DNA of 35,076 bases from NCBI GenBank assembly GCA_040218415.1, contig JAVJRN010000026.1, forward strand, positions 1-35,076, written 5' to 3'. The stretch is from JAVJRN01 sp040218415 (GTDB taxonomy: Bacteria; Bacteroidota; Bacteroidia; Cytophagales; Cyclobacteriaceae). Under the pieces are notes generated by a model, which ran no database searches, had not been told where the DNA came from, and was given only the letters and a program-made list of their open reading frames with translations. Positions 6,714-15,681 of this stretch are shown in pieces (position 1 is the first letter of the stretch; each line of letters starts with the position of its first letter). The translations under genes were made by a program, and so were the position numbers.

Positions 6714-8969
6714 ATGAATAACAATATGCTGACTGTCGAAGAAAATCAAGTAAAACCTTTTGTTGGAGGTGTCTGGAAAGACGAAATCAATGTTCGTAAT
6801 TTTGTGTTAAATAATATCTCCTCTTACGATGGTGATAGCACTTTCTTGTGCGGCCCTAGTGAGAAAACCAAAGTGCTTTTTGACATCTGCATGGATGCGG
6901 TAAAGGAAGAATTGGCCAACAACGGAGTAAGATCTATAGATCCAAATACGATTTCTAGGATCACTTCTCATGCCGCTGGTTATATTTCCCAAGAACATGA
7001 AGTTATTGTTGGCTTACAAACAGAAGAACTTTTAAGAAGAGCCATGAAGCCTTATGGTGGACATAGGATCGTGGAGAAGGCTTGCGCCGAACATGGTGTG
7101 AAAATGAATCCACAGGTAAAAGAAATGTTTGATAAGTATGTGAAGTCTCACAACGATGGTGTTTTTGATGCCTACACTGCCGAAATCAGGAAATTCAGGT
7201 CTCTAGGATTCTTGACAGGGCTTCCAGATAACTATGCAAGAGGACGAATCATAGGTGATTATAGACGACTGGCTCTTTATGGTATCGATCGTCTAATTGA
7301 GCAAAAAGTAGCAGACCTTGATGGACTTACAGGACCAATGACGGATGCACGTATCCGACTTAGAGAAGAAGTTAGTGAGCAAATCAAGGCTTTAAAAGAA
7401 ATTAAAATACTCGGGGAGATCTATGGCTTGGAGCTAGGCCGACCTGCTAACAATGCACAAGAAGCAGTACAATGGGTTTACATGGCTTATCTCGCTGCTG
7501 TGAAGGAGCAAGATGGTGCGGCCATGTCTTTGGGCAATGTATCTTCATTTTTGGATATTTATATCGAGAGAGACCTCCAAGCGGGTGTTATCGATGAGGC
7601 TGAAGCGCAAGAGCTGATTGATCAATTGGTATTGAAACTTCGGATGGTGAGACACCTACGCATGGAAGCTTACAACGATATTTTCGCTGGAGACCCGACT
7701 TGGGTTACAGAAGCTATCGGTGGAGGCACCATGAATGGAGGACATAAAGTCACGAAGAATTCCTTCCGATTTTTACAAACATTGTACAACCTCGGCCCTT
7801 CACCAGAGCCGAATATGACGGTGCTTTGGTCTCCAAGTCTACCACAAGGTTTTAAAGAATTTTGTGCTAAAGTCTCTGTAGATACGTCTTCTATTCAGTA
7901 TGAAAATGACGACCTGATGAGAGCTGTACGTGGCTCTGATGATTATGGCATTGCATGCTGCGTATCTCATCAAGAAATAGGAAAACAAATTCAATTTTTC
8001 GGCGCTCGTACTAACCTTGCCAAAACACTATTACTTGCTTTAAACGGTGGTAAATGTGAGATTACAGGTGTACAAGTGATCGATGGCGTGCCAGCGCTCA
8101 AGAGTAATGAACTCAATTTTGATGAAGTAATGGCCAACTTCAAAATTGCCATGACTGAGGTAGCAAGGGTATATGTAGAGTCTATGAATATTATTCACTA
8201 CATGCATGACAAGTACTACTACGAAAGAGCACAAATGGCTTTGGTGGATACCGATCCAAAGGTGAATGTAGCTTATGGTATCGCCGGACTTTCTATCGTG
8301 GCAGACTCACTGTCAGCCATCAAAAATGCCAAAGTGACGGCTATCCGCAATGAAGATGGCTTGGTAGTAGATTACAAAATAGAGGGAGAGTTTCCTTGCT
8401 ACGGTAATGATGATGATAACGTAGATCAACTGGCAGTTGACATCACCGCTCAGTTCAATAAGCACCTCGCGGCTTATCCTACGTATAAAAATTCTGAGCC
8501 CACCATGTCTATCCTGACGATCACTTCCAATGTAACTTATGGTCACAAAACGGGAGCAACACCGGATGGCAGAGCAAAGGGAGTAGCTTTTGCACCTGGA
8601 GCGAACCCAATGCATGGCAGAGATACCCATGGCGCTATTGCGTCTTTAAACTCTGTAGCCAAGCTTAATTATGAAGATGCGCTGGACGGGATTTCAAATA
8701 CCATGTCAATGGTTCCGAAAACCTTAGGAAACGACGAAAGCACCAGGGTCAGAAACCTTACGGCAGTTCTCGATGGCTATTTTTCCCGAGGCGGACACCA
8801 TCTAAATGTAAATGTGTTGAACAAAGAGCTTTTGGTGGATGCGATGGAGCATCCTGAAAATTATCCGCAGTTGACCATTCGTGTGTCAGGGTATGCAGTA
8901 AACTTTGTGAAACTCTCCAGAGACCAACAAATGGAGGTTTTGTCTAGAAGCTTTTTCGACAAAATCTAA
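6714..8969 (+). CDS. pflB: Pyruvate formate-lyase (formate C-acetyltransferase)
   Basis: 751 aa, close to the 760 aa of the E. coli enzyme. It is a glycyl-radical enzyme converting pyruvate and CoA to acetyl-CoA and formate without oxygen. The adjacent active-site cysteines are in GIACCVS (C415, C416), and the radical-bearing glycine is in RVSGYAV (G726) near the C-terminus. These two sites separate true PFL from diol dehydratases, which have a single Cys. The activase gene follows 79 bp downstream, with a weak terminator between. The start at 6714 gives MNNNMLTVEE; a second in-frame ATG at 6726 is possible. Two Crp/Fnr-type sites and a TAnnTTTG element precede it. Confidence 0.97.
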   Translation: MNNNMLTVEENQVKPFVGGVWKDEINVRNFVLNNISSYDGDSTFLCGPSEKTKVLFDICMDAVKEELANNGVRSIDPNTISRITSHAAGYISQEHEVIVGLQTEELLRRAMKPYGGHRIVEKACAEHGVKMNPQVKEMFDKYVKSHNDGVFDAYTAEIRKFRSLGFLTGLPDNYARGRIIGDYRRLALYGIDRLIEQKVADLDGLTGPMTDARIRLREEVSEQIKALKEIKILGEIYGLELGRPANNAQEAVQWVYMAYLAAVKEQDGAAMSLGNVSSFLDIYIERDLQAGVIDEAEAQELIDQLVLKLRMVRHLRMEAYNDIFAGDPTWVTEAIGGGTMNGGHKVTKNSFRFLQTLYNLGPSPEPNMTVLWSPSLPQGFKEFCAKVSVDTSSIQYENDDLMRAVRGSDDYGIACCVSHQEIGKQIQFFGARTNLAKTLLLALNGGKCEITGVQVIDGVPALKSNELNFDEVMANFKIAMTEVARVYVESMNIIHYMHDKYYYERAQMALVDTDPKVNVAYGIAGLSIVADSLSAIKNAKVTAIRNEDGLVVDYKIEGEFPCYGNDDDNVDQLAVDITAQFNKHLAAYPTYKNSEPTMSILTITSNVTYGHKTGATPDGRAKGVAFAPGANPMHGRDTHGAIASLNSVAKLNYEDALDGISNTMSMVPKTLGNDESTRVRNLTAVLDGYFSRGGHHLNVNVLNKELLVDAMEHPENYPQLTIRVSGYAVNFVKLSRDQQMEVLSRSFFDKI

Positions 8970-8979
8970 ATGCAAGAAA

Positions 8980-9010
8980 GGCACTTCATCGCTCAGGTGG
9001 AGTGTCTTTT
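8980..9010 (+). terminator. Attenuator-like hairpin between pflB and pflA
   Basis: GGCACTT (8980-8986) pairs with GAGTGTC (9000-9006) allowing G-U pairs, followed by TTTT. It is a weak stem, so it would reduce rather than block read-through, lowering the activase relative to its abundant substrate enzyme. Confidence 0.4.
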
Positions 9011-9048
9011 ATTAAGCCTCATTACTTTAAAAATCAAACATTTCAATA

Positions 9049-9831
9049 ATGAATAATAGTCTTAAAAGTGCAACGCTGGAAGCACATCATGGGGTTAAAG
9101 AAGAAGTGCTCAATATTCACTCTATTGAGACTTTTGGGACTTATGATGGGCCCGGGATAAGATATGTACTCTTTCTTCAAGGCTGCCCGTTTGAGTGTTT
9201 GTATTGTGCCAATCCCGATACTATGAATTTTGGCGAGGGGAAAGACTATGACATCAATCAAATTGTGAAGGAAGCTACCAACATGAAGGCTTACTACGCC
9301 AACGGTGGAGGTGTGACGGTATCAGGAGGAGAGCCTTGCTGCCAAGCAAAGCAATTAATCAAACTATTCAAAAGACTTAAAGAAGAGGGCATTCACACAG
9401 CTTTGGATACTAACGGTCATGTGCTGAATCATTATGTCAAAGAATTGTTGGAAACGACTGATTTGGTCTTACTTGATGTTAAGCATATCGACGCTGCTAT
9501 TCATGAGAAGGTGACAGGCAGGGGAAATGAAAAAACGCTGGCTTTTGCGCAATATTTGAAAGAAATAAATAAGCCATTTTGGTTAAGGTACGTCCTTGTG
9601 CCTAGCCTCACAGATGATCCAAAATATTTACACGATCTTGGAGAATATTTTCGGGGTTTTGACAATCTATTGAAACTAGAGATTCAACCTTACCATAAAC
9701 TAGGCGAGCATAAATGGGAGCACCTGGGCAAAGAATATGCGCTTAAAGACACTTCTGAAAATACTCCCGAACAGATCAGTTTAGCCAAATCTATCTTTGA
9801 GCAATATTTCAAGGAAGTAGTGGTTAACTGA
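9049..9831 (+). CDS. pflA: Pyruvate formate-lyase activating enzyme (radical SAM)
   Basis: 260 aa. It uses a 4Fe-4S cluster and S-adenosylmethionine to abstract hydrogen from the PflB glycine, switching it on under anaerobic conditions. The cluster motif CxxxCxxC is in GCPFECLYCANP (C46, C50, C53), preceded by ETFGTYDGPGIRYVLFLQG. The SAM-binding GGE is in VTVSGGEPCCQ. The size matches the simple PflA class without the additional ferredoxin-type clusters of glycerol dehydratase activases. It is the second gene of the pfl operon. The next gene is convergent, with 29 bp between, where a small CTTAGA/TCTAAG hairpin (9834-9848) is seen. Confidence 0.96.
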   Translation: MNNSLKSATLEAHHGVKEEVLNIHSIETFGTYDGPGIRYVLFLQGCPFECLYCANPDTMNFGEGKDYDINQIVKEATNMKAYYANGGGVTVSGGEPCCQAKQLIKLFKRLKEEGIHTALDTNGHVLNHYVKELLETTDLVLLDVKHIDAAIHEKVTGRGNEKTLAFAQYLKEINKPFWLRYVLVPSLTDDPKYLHDLGEYFRGFDNLLKLEIQPYHKLGEHKWEHLGKEYALKDTSENTPEQISLAKSIFEQYFKEVVVN

Positions 9832-9860
9832 GTCTTAGACTTTCTAAGGCATGATCTAGT

Positions 9861-10550
9861 TTAAACTTCAAAGTATCTTTCCAGCTCAACCAATGTGTCG
9901 CTACTTGTGCTTGCATCTTGTATCACATGGCCTCCTTCGAGTAATATTATCCTGCTACACACCTCGGTTACATGTTTCAAGTCATGGCTCGAAATCAATA
10001 TCGTGGTGCCTTCACTGTTGAGCTTCTTCAATTTTGATTTCAGCCAAGATTGAGAACTCGGATCCAAATTGGCAAATGGTTCATCGAGAATCAATAGCTC
10101 AGGCATGGAAAGGAAGGAAGCTAATATGCCAATTTTATTTTTATTCCCTGAAGACAATTCACGGTTATACTTGTTTGAAAAAGCATCTTTATCAAAGAAA
10201 TGAACATTTTCATTTAAAAAGTTACTTACGTCAGCGCTGTTTTTTCCGTGTAGATTGCCGATGAATTCAAGAAATTCTACAGGTGTCAAAAAAGGAATCA
10301 AAAAGCCCTCATTCAAGAAGGAACCGGTATAATTTTTCCAGTCATTTGATGCTGAAACTTTTATGGATTTCGATTTTACGCATCCGGCCGTTGGCTTTAT
10401 GAGATCGAGGATCAAACTTAATAGGGTCGTTTTTCCGGCTCCATTATTACCCACCAATCCTATAAATTCATTTTTATCTATTTTGAGCTTATCTATAGAT
10501 AGTGCGGTATTGCTACCGTATATTTTCTTAAGATCTATTATTTCTATCAT
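9861..10550 (-). CDS. ABC transporter ATP-binding protein
   Basis: 229 aa. Walker A is GNNGAGKTT, the signature loop is ELSSGNKNK (LSSGN in place of LSGGQ), Walker B is LLILDEP, and the switch His lies in ISSHD. It hydrolyses ATP to drive the membrane protein encoded 6 bp upstream (10557-12020), which precedes it in the same leftward operon. ATPases of this type with DUF5687 permeases are common in Bacteroidota. Whether they export a compound or act on membrane lipids is not established, and no substrate can be assigned here. Confidence 0.93.
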   Translation of the reverse strand: MIEIIDLKKIYGSNTALSIDKLKIDKNEFIGLVGNNGAGKTTLLSLILDLIKPTAGCVKSKSIKVSASNDWKNYTGSFLNEGFLIPFLTPVEFLEFIGNLHGKNSADVSNFLNENVHFFDKDAFSNKYNRELSSGNKNKIGILASFLSMPELLILDEPFANLDPSSQSWLKSKLKKLNSEGTTILISSHDLKHVTEVCSRIILLEGGHVIQDASTSSDTLVELERYFEV

Positions 10551-10556
10551 TGCTAT

Positions 10557-12020
10557 TTATTTTTCTCTGAAACCTGCTGCCATCTTGTATTTTCTCCGCT
10601 CAAATTTATTGGCAATTGACTGTATTATATTTTTGTTAAATACAATGCCTAGAAATCCAACAGCTGCAATGGCGTAGTAGTAATATTGAAGTCCGCCAAG
10701 AGCGTTACAAAGAAAAGCGATGAGAAAAGGTAATCCTGCGATCGGAATTAGAAGTAGATATTGGACGACCCCAGTACCTTGAAAGTTCATCATCTGACTT
10801 TTACCCAAATCAATATAAGACTTATTGAATAAGCAAAAAAACAATATGATTACCGACGTGATGCCAATATTGAAAACCAAAAAAGCGGCATTGATCAAAG
10901 CAATTTTATAACTAATAAAGGCGTAAGGTAAAATGGTCAAGTACCCCAAAATGCTCGTCAAGGAAAAAAACAAATGCTTGGATTTTATGTAGTTGAACGA
11001 TCCAATTTTATTGGCCAAAATAGCATCGAAGTAAGCGCTCTCCCATGAAAATAAGTATTGGCCATAATTAATTGAGAACCATGAGGTTAATAACAATCCC
11101 ATAAAACTCATGATGAAATAATCTTCCAGATTCTCTTTTCTATAGAACATAAAGCCATACAATACAAAAAAACCGCCAATGTACAGCAGTGATTTGGGCC
11201 GCTTATTGCGTAGCACCATTTTTACTTCAAGACCTATCAACTGTCCTATTTCACCAAATTGATCAAAAATGGTCAGCCCTGCCGATTTCGCAGCTGCTTT
11301 ACTGTGGGGGTCTTCGATGTAAGCATGGTTTCTTAAAAAACTGTAAGCGGAATAATAGCTTAGTGCCAATATTGACACAGGAAGTATGACGAATAAGCTA
11401 TTTGCCGAAAGGTAATATACTACCTCTGCAAAATAGTCTGAGAAGGAATAAACATTGGTAATATCAAGGTATATGATCAATGCCAAAGCACCGAGAAAAG
11501 TCAGGATCAATAATGGTATTTTCGAAAAGTATTTCTTTAGCGAAAAGTTTAAAAAATTATTCGTTCCAACCAATGATAATGCGATGATGATCCAGGTAAA
11601 ACTGAATTGAAACGATTGGGTAAACCAGATATTTTTAATGAAAAATGGGAGAAAAAGCAAAACAGCGAATACATTGAAAAAACTGGTGATGCTTCTGAGC
11701 AACGGATAATGCAACAGCAGACTCTTTTTGATGGGTAGCGTCAAATAAGGCTGAATGGATATCGTAGGAAGTTGTTGAAACAAAAACCGAACAATGAGGT
11801 CAAACGAAAAATAGTAAAACAACAACCCCGTGAATGCTTCAACCACATTTCGGTCAGTATAAATTTTTAACAATATTTTATCCGCAAACAGGCTGACAAC
11901 TACAATATTGGCTACAAAATATAAGCCCAAGATGCCCAAGAGAATATTTAAGAAAATGTTCTTTTGCCAAAATGAAGACCGCACTTTTTCTTTCCATTGA
12001 TGAATAAATAATTCGTACAT
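10557..12020 (-). CDS. DUF5687-type ABC permease
   Basis: 487 aa polytopic membrane protein with roughly ten to twelve hydrophobic segments. Short soluble N-terminal residues (MYELFIHQWKEKVRSSFWQKN) lead into the first helix. A cytoplasmic stretch around 230-270 contains the conserved-looking FDQFGEIGQLIGLEVKMVLR. This layout and its pairing with the adjacent ATPase fit DUF5687, a Bacteroidota family of ABC-2-like permeases. First gene of a two-gene leftward operon; the ATG at 12020 has a loosely purine-rich upstream. Substrate unknown. Confidence 0.8.
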   Translation of the reverse strand: MYELFIHQWKEKVRSSFWQKNIFLNILLGILGLYFVANIVVVSLFADKILLKIYTDRNVVEAFTGLLFYYFSFDLIVRFLFQQLPTISIQPYLTLPIKKSLLLHYPLLRSITSFFNVFAVLLFLPFFIKNIWFTQSFQFSFTWIIIALSLVGTNNFLNFSLKKYFSKIPLLILTFLGALALIIYLDITNVYSFSDYFAEVVYYLSANSLFVILPVSILALSYYSAYSFLRNHAYIEDPHSKAAAKSAGLTIFDQFGEIGQLIGLEVKMVLRNKRPKSLLYIGGFFVLYGFMFYRKENLEDYFIMSFMGLLLTSWFSINYGQYLFSWESAYFDAILANKIGSFNYIKSKHLFFSLTSILGYLTILPYAFISYKIALINAAFLVFNIGITSVIILFFCLFNKSYIDLGKSQMMNFQGTGVVQYLLLIPIAGLPFLIAFLCNALGGLQYYYYAIAAVGFLGIVFNKNIIQSIANKFERRKYKMAAGFREK

Positions 12021-12502
12021 GTGCTAGATTTTTGATTTCTTTTTCCCCATCAACCATAGATAAATCGGATCAAGTCCAATGGCCTTTTTTAAAAAGTTGA
12101 TTAAAAGTATACTTTCTTAATGTTCTTTGCAACGAAGGCTACAAGGTTATTGCTCATGGAGGTTTCTAGCGTGAACCCAGATAACGTGGCAAGGAGAAGA
12201 TGTACTGGAGAATGATGAATCTTCAGCAGCGGCTTGCAAAAAAATCTAGCCAAGATCAATGGGTGAAATCTTACTGTTTTGCAATAGCCTCAATGTTATT
12301 TCCGAAAGGAACTTGATAAAATAGATTACTCAAGTGAGGGTAAAAACTTATAAACATCTCCTGCCAAACGCATCCTTTATGCCGCTTCGAAGGCAGGCAT
12401 CTATCAGTGTAGTGTCGCGATCATCGGGCTCCCTGCTAAACCCTAAGGCTAGTCGCTCGTTGGTAATAGTAAAGATTACACTAAAATAAAACCAACAGAA
12501 AT
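12021..12502. other. Gene-free spacer
   Basis: 482 bp between the divergent permease and small-protein genes. I see no convincing coding sequence. The 12356-12460 part is richer in GC than its surroundings and could be a foreign scrap, but I recognise nothing in it on either strand. Promoters for both flanking genes must lie here; I cannot place them with confidence. Confidence 0.4.
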
Positions 12503-12808
12503 ATGAAAGACGGCAACCCAGACACACTTGCAGAGGCAACAAATAGCTTAACCAAAGATGGTTACCTAGAAAGCTTTTCGGCAGAAGAAAACGCAATTAA
12601 AGCGGCAAATTCTAAAAAAGAATATCAGCCTGAAGACTTAAAAATTGTCAAGAGCTTTCGCTTTGACGGCTTGACCAACCCTGCTGATGAAACACAAGTC
12701 TTTGGAATCTTGGCCAATGACGGCACCAAAGGGACGATTGTCATGTCTTACAGCGCCGCACACAATCACAATATTGAGTTGATTAAGCAAATACCGACTG
12801 CTGATTAA
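12503..12808 (+). CDS. Small conserved Bacteroidota protein
   Basis: 101 aa soluble acidic protein. The layout TLAEATNSLTKDGYLESF, then LKIVKSFRFDGLTNPADETQVFGILANDGTKGTIV, matches a small family very common in Bacteroidota. Members are often labelled phosphoribosylpyrophosphate synthetase in databases, but this protein has none of the PRPP-binding motifs of that enzyme and is far too short. No function is known to me. Its 3' end faces the convergent DUF6122 gene with 9 bp between them. Confidence 0.7.
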   Translation: MKDGNPDTLAEATNSLTKDGYLESFSAEENAIKAANSKKEYQPEDLKIVKSFRFDGLTNPADETQVFGILANDGTKGTIVMSYSAAHNHNIELIKQIPTAD

Positions 12809-12817
12809 ATCAGATCC

Positions 12818-13204
12818 TCAAAGACCAATCAACCTTGAAGTCGCTTCCAACAGTGCTTTCGCGTGGGAATCTGCAAAGCACGCTTTACAGCTTGCATACA
12901 TCATCAAACAATCAATAAAATCAGTGAGCATATGAAAGAGTAATCCTATGCCAAGGATATTGAATGGCTTCCGTAAAAAGAGTAACACCACATACACCAC
13001 CATGGCATAATAGGTATGCAACGGATGAAAATTGATGCTACATCTATTGGCTTGAAAAATAGGATCAGCAACAAAATGATCTAGATCAACCAACATGGTT
13101 GCTAGTAAAATCAGGTATGCTTTTTTCCAATCTTTTCTGAAGAATACAAAGGCAATAAAGAAGGGAAAACCGAAATGTAAAAAGTAGTGGATAAATGTCT
13201 GCAT
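12818..13204 (-). CDS. DUF6122-family membrane protein
   Basis: 128 aa with about four helices. The pattern IHYFLHFGFPFFIAFVFF, LLATMLVDLDHFVADPIFQANRCSINFHPLHTYYA and LLFHMLTDFIDCLMM is typical of DUF6122. The conserved His and Asp residues (DLDH, HPLH, FHMLTDFID) suggest a membrane metal-dependent hydrolase related to the YdjM/DUF457 group, which is inference. A short Cys-containing tail (CKACF) follows. It may be last in a leftward series from the Crp-like gene at 15132. Confidence 0.75.
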   Translation of the reverse strand: MQTFIHYFLHFGFPFFIAFVFFRKDWKKAYLILLATMLVDLDHFVADPIFQANRCSINFHPLHTYYAMVVYVVLLFLRKPFNILGIGLLFHMLTDFIDCLMMYASCKACFADSHAKALLEATSRLIGL

Positions 13205-13367
13205 CCTTTTTAGAGAATTTTCTTCAGCCCGAATTTATGATCTAGATTTTACCCAGTTGGCTTGCAAGCTAAAAAAGATTAAAACCTTCGCCCTCTCCCA
13301 TGCGCAAAAAACACCAAAGCCAGTATTTACAAAACGGATCAATAATGGGCACAAAAGTTAAGGAAAC

Positions 13368-13739
13368 TTAGGCCATTATTTGATCTTCCCACTTCCAAGC
13401 GGTATGGAGTATGATGAGTAGAACAATCACTTCAATGCTTGCACAAATAAGATAATGCGGCAATAAACTTCCGCCTCCAACAACGAACAATATCGTGATA
13501 AGAGGAGCTACGAGATTCAGCGTTCGGTTCAATCGAAAGGGCAATGACTTGGAAAAATAAATCATCAAAATGGGAATGTTCGTGACCAAAGCTGCAATCG
13601 CCATCATGGTAACGACTTCCCCAATAATGTCAAGCGTATTCTTGTTGACAAGCTCAATCATAATAGACAGAATATCAGCAAAAATAAGATTGAGCATTAC
13701 CACAATCCACAAAGTGGATAATTTCTCTTTTGTCTCCAT
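13368..13739 (-). CDS. DUF6326-type four-helix membrane protein
   Basis: 123 aa with four hydrophobic helices. The start METKEKLSTLWIVVMLNLIFADIL followed by a conserved-looking TNIPILMIYFSKSLPFRLNR loop fits the DUF6326 family, small inner-membrane proteins common in Bacteroidota with no known function. It follows the outer-membrane protein gene (13843-14466) on the same strand with 103 bp between. The Crp-like regulator is further upstream on that strand. Confidence 0.65.
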   Translation of the reverse strand: METKEKLSTLWIVVMLNLIFADILSIMIELVNKNTLDIIGEVVTMMAIAALVTNIPILMIYFSKSLPFRLNRTLNLVAPLITILFVVGGGSLLPHYLICASIEVIVLLIILHTAWKWEDQIMA

Positions 13740-13842
13740 AGTTCAAGTAATAAATGGTATTAAACCCAAGGGTAGAACCCTTGACCCTAGCTTCCGACGC
13801 AGAGCATCGAGGAATTATACCTATTGGGCTATCGCCCTGCGA

Positions 13843-14466
13843 TTAAAAATTAAACCCAAAATGGAATCCGGGTTCCCCAAAGAGAAATTTAGACCATTTG
13901 TCATCTTCTTGTTTAAAGGAGTCTGGCATTTTTGTATGAATCGGCCGATGCGTAATGGCGATAGAAGGCTCTATAAAAAATCGGTCTTTGAATAGCTTAA
14001 TATGATAGCCTACTCTGTACGTATTGAATATCTGAAACCCATTATCTATTTTTTGACCTTCTTCATCGATAAAAGATTGCCACGCATTCATGACGTGTAC
14101 TCCGGCATATAATCCTTTCCAGAGATAGCGCTGATACACCAATGCAAAACCAAACTCGCGGATGTATCCCGGAAATCCCGTTCCCGGCGCTTCAAATGAT
14201 TGGCTCGTCCATGGAATGCCAAGCGGCCAAGCATACTTCCAAGTTTTAAACTCTATACCAACCACATCCTTGCCCGTTAAGCGATAACCCAAATTGAGCT
14301 GTGCAAAATCAGGTTTGTTCTTTTGCGCGAAGTTCCCCAAAACGAACAAAGTACTACCCACAAAACATGCCTTATAGGTGCTGTCATTCTTGGCGTATTG
14401 CGCCGATAATGGTGTGGTTGCCACGATTAACAAAAAGGCCAGAATCGTTGAAATCTTGTATTGCAT
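13843..14466 (-). CDS. Small outer-membrane beta-barrel protein
   Basis: 207 aa with a cleavable signal peptide (KISTILAFLLIVATTPLSAQ). The rest shows alternating-residue, aromatic-rich strands typical of an eight- to ten-stranded barrel (GYRLTGKDVVGIEFKTWKY, FALVYQRYLWKGLYAGVHV, FNTYRVGYHIKLFKDRFFIEPSIA), ending in FHFGFNF with the terminal Phe that outer-membrane assembly recognises. Probably located in the outer membrane; ligand unknown. It lies just downstream of a Crp-like regulator on the same strand and may be its target. Confidence 0.75.
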   Translation of the reverse strand: MQYKISTILAFLLIVATTPLSAQYAKNDSTYKACFVGSTLFVLGNFAQKNKPDFAQLNLGYRLTGKDVVGIEFKTWKYAWPLGIPWTSQSFEAPGTGFPGYIREFGFALVYQRYLWKGLYAGVHVMNAWQSFIDEEGQKIDNGFQIFNTYRVGYHIKLFKDRFFIEPSIAITHRPIHTKMPDSFKQEDDKWSKFLFGEPGFHFGFNF

Positions 14467-14553
14467 ATCTTTTCTTTGACAAGTGAAATTCTAAGCAAAA
14501 CTGCATGGGAAGTCACTTAAAAAACGTTCACTTAAGGTAAGAAAAGAGAATGG

Positions 14554-15132
14554 CTAGCTTTTCTTTTCAGAAATTCGCGCTCTTAAGCGACTTAAAGACT
14601 GGGGAGTAATACCTAAGAAACTCGCCAGCTGATGTTGTGGAACTCGTTGAACCAAATCAGGCCGAGACTTTACCAAATCATGGTAACGCTGCTCGGGAGT
14701 AGATAACTTGAACTGATCAAAATTCATTTGTTGCTTGGCCATAAGCTCTTCTGAAAGCACTCTGCAAAGTGTTTCGAATTTGGGAAACTTCTCGAAAATC
14801 TCTTGCTCCATCGCGGGATCAGAGATGGTAATTAAGGAGTCTTCAGTCGTAGCAATGTAATATTCCGATGGGTTTTTGGAGGTGACACAATTTGGCGTGA
14901 TTCCTTCCATTTCTGTATAAAAGGCGGTCGTCTTTTGTTCGCCATCTACAGTGTAATAAGTTCTAAGGCAGCCTTTCAGGACAAAATAGCCATTGTTTGA
15001 GTATTGGCCTTCACTGAGCAGAATGGTTCCTTTTTTTACGGAGCGGAAAATGTTTAAAGAAACCATGGCCGCTTTTTCTTCTTCTGAAAGGCTAATGTAT
15101 TTTGAAATAAAGTCGAAAAGTATGTTTTGCAT
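14554..15132 (-). CDS. Crp/Fnr-family transcriptional regulator
   Basis: 192 aa. Residues about 20-115 form a cyclic-nucleotide-binding-type beta roll (KKGTILLSEGQYSNNGYFVLKGCLRTYY), linked to a helical dimer region and a C-terminal helix-turn-helix (HQLASFLGITPQSLSRLRARI). It lacks the N-terminal cysteine cluster of true Fnr, so it should not sense oxygen by an iron-sulfur centre. It belongs to the short Bacteroidota subgroup whose ligand is unknown. It is the first gene of the leftward cluster that includes the outer-membrane protein. It cannot be assumed to be the protein that binds the pflB promoter. Confidence 0.88.
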   Translation of the reverse strand: MQNILFDFISKYISLSEEEKAAMVSLNIFRSVKKGTILLSEGQYSNNGYFVLKGCLRTYYTVDGEQKTTAFYTEMEGITPNCVTSKNPSEYYIATTEDSLITISDPAMEQEIFEKFPKFETLCRVLSEELMAKQQMNFDQFKLSTPEQRYHDLVKSRPDLVQRVPQHQLASFLGITPQSLSRLRARISEKKS

Positions 15133-15681
15133 GTGTTCTGTCTAAAGCATTCGCTGGGCGAATCTCATAAAAACGAAAAGGTTCATCGAGCGAAATTGGC
15201 TGAATTTTTATATATAAAACTACTGATCAAAAAGCACAGCGGGTGTTCTCCGCCATTTCTCCTACCCACTAAGTAACATTTCCATCTCGATAAATCTAGT
15301 GAATGCTTACGTCTTATTGCCATGAAGGATATACTTGAGATAACAGAAACCTTACCTTTTTTGTCTGCCAAGAAATTAACTTTTACAACATATTATGCGC
15401 GTACTTTGACTCCTAGCACTAGCTCCTTCATTGACTTTAGACTAGTTGATTTTCATTATTCCCCCTCTACTTGTAAAAATCTTGGATGACAAATCTTTAC
15501 ATTATTCAAAATACATTTATGGCAATGAGAAGTTTATTTTTCTGCATTTTTGCCATCATTTCATTGATATGTTACTTGAATCTTCAATACAACTCAAATA
15601 AAATTATCAATTCAAATAATTGATAACTATCAAGCACCAAACATACAGCCATTCCGACTATAATTTTTCCATCAAATTAAA
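15133..15681. other. Spacer, possibly with one small membrane peptide gene
   Basis: No full gene is seen. On the plus strand 15519-15623 could encode a 34-residue peptide, MAMRSLFFCIFAIISLICYL plus a short polar tail, one hydrophobic helix; I recognise no family and composition alone could produce it. An AT-rich palindrome, ATTATCAATTC..AATTGATAACT (about 15602-15627), lies ahead of the DUF481 gene and may be a regulatory site. Confidence 0.35.

Noticed and set aside
9834..9848. Terminator between pflA and the ABC ATPase gene
   Set aside because: Only a 6-bp stem with a 3-nt loop and no T run; too weak to list.
12348..12596. 82-codon minus-strand frame before the small conserved gene
   Set aside because: It overlaps the start of the real gene at 12503 and has no recognisable domain; probably chance in a GC-richer spacer.
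12503..12808. Phosphoribosylpyrophosphate synthetase label often given to this family
   Set aside because: The protein is only 101 aa and lacks the PRPP-binding loop; the name appears to be a propagated misannotation.
14554..15132. Calling the Crp-like regulator Fnr and the activator of pflB
   Set aside because: No N-terminal Cys cluster for a 4Fe-4S centre, and no evidence links it to the pflB operators beyond family.
15519..15623. 34-residue membrane peptide gene
   Set aside because: Composition alone can produce such a frame in AT-rich DNA; mentioned in the spacer entry but not called a gene.
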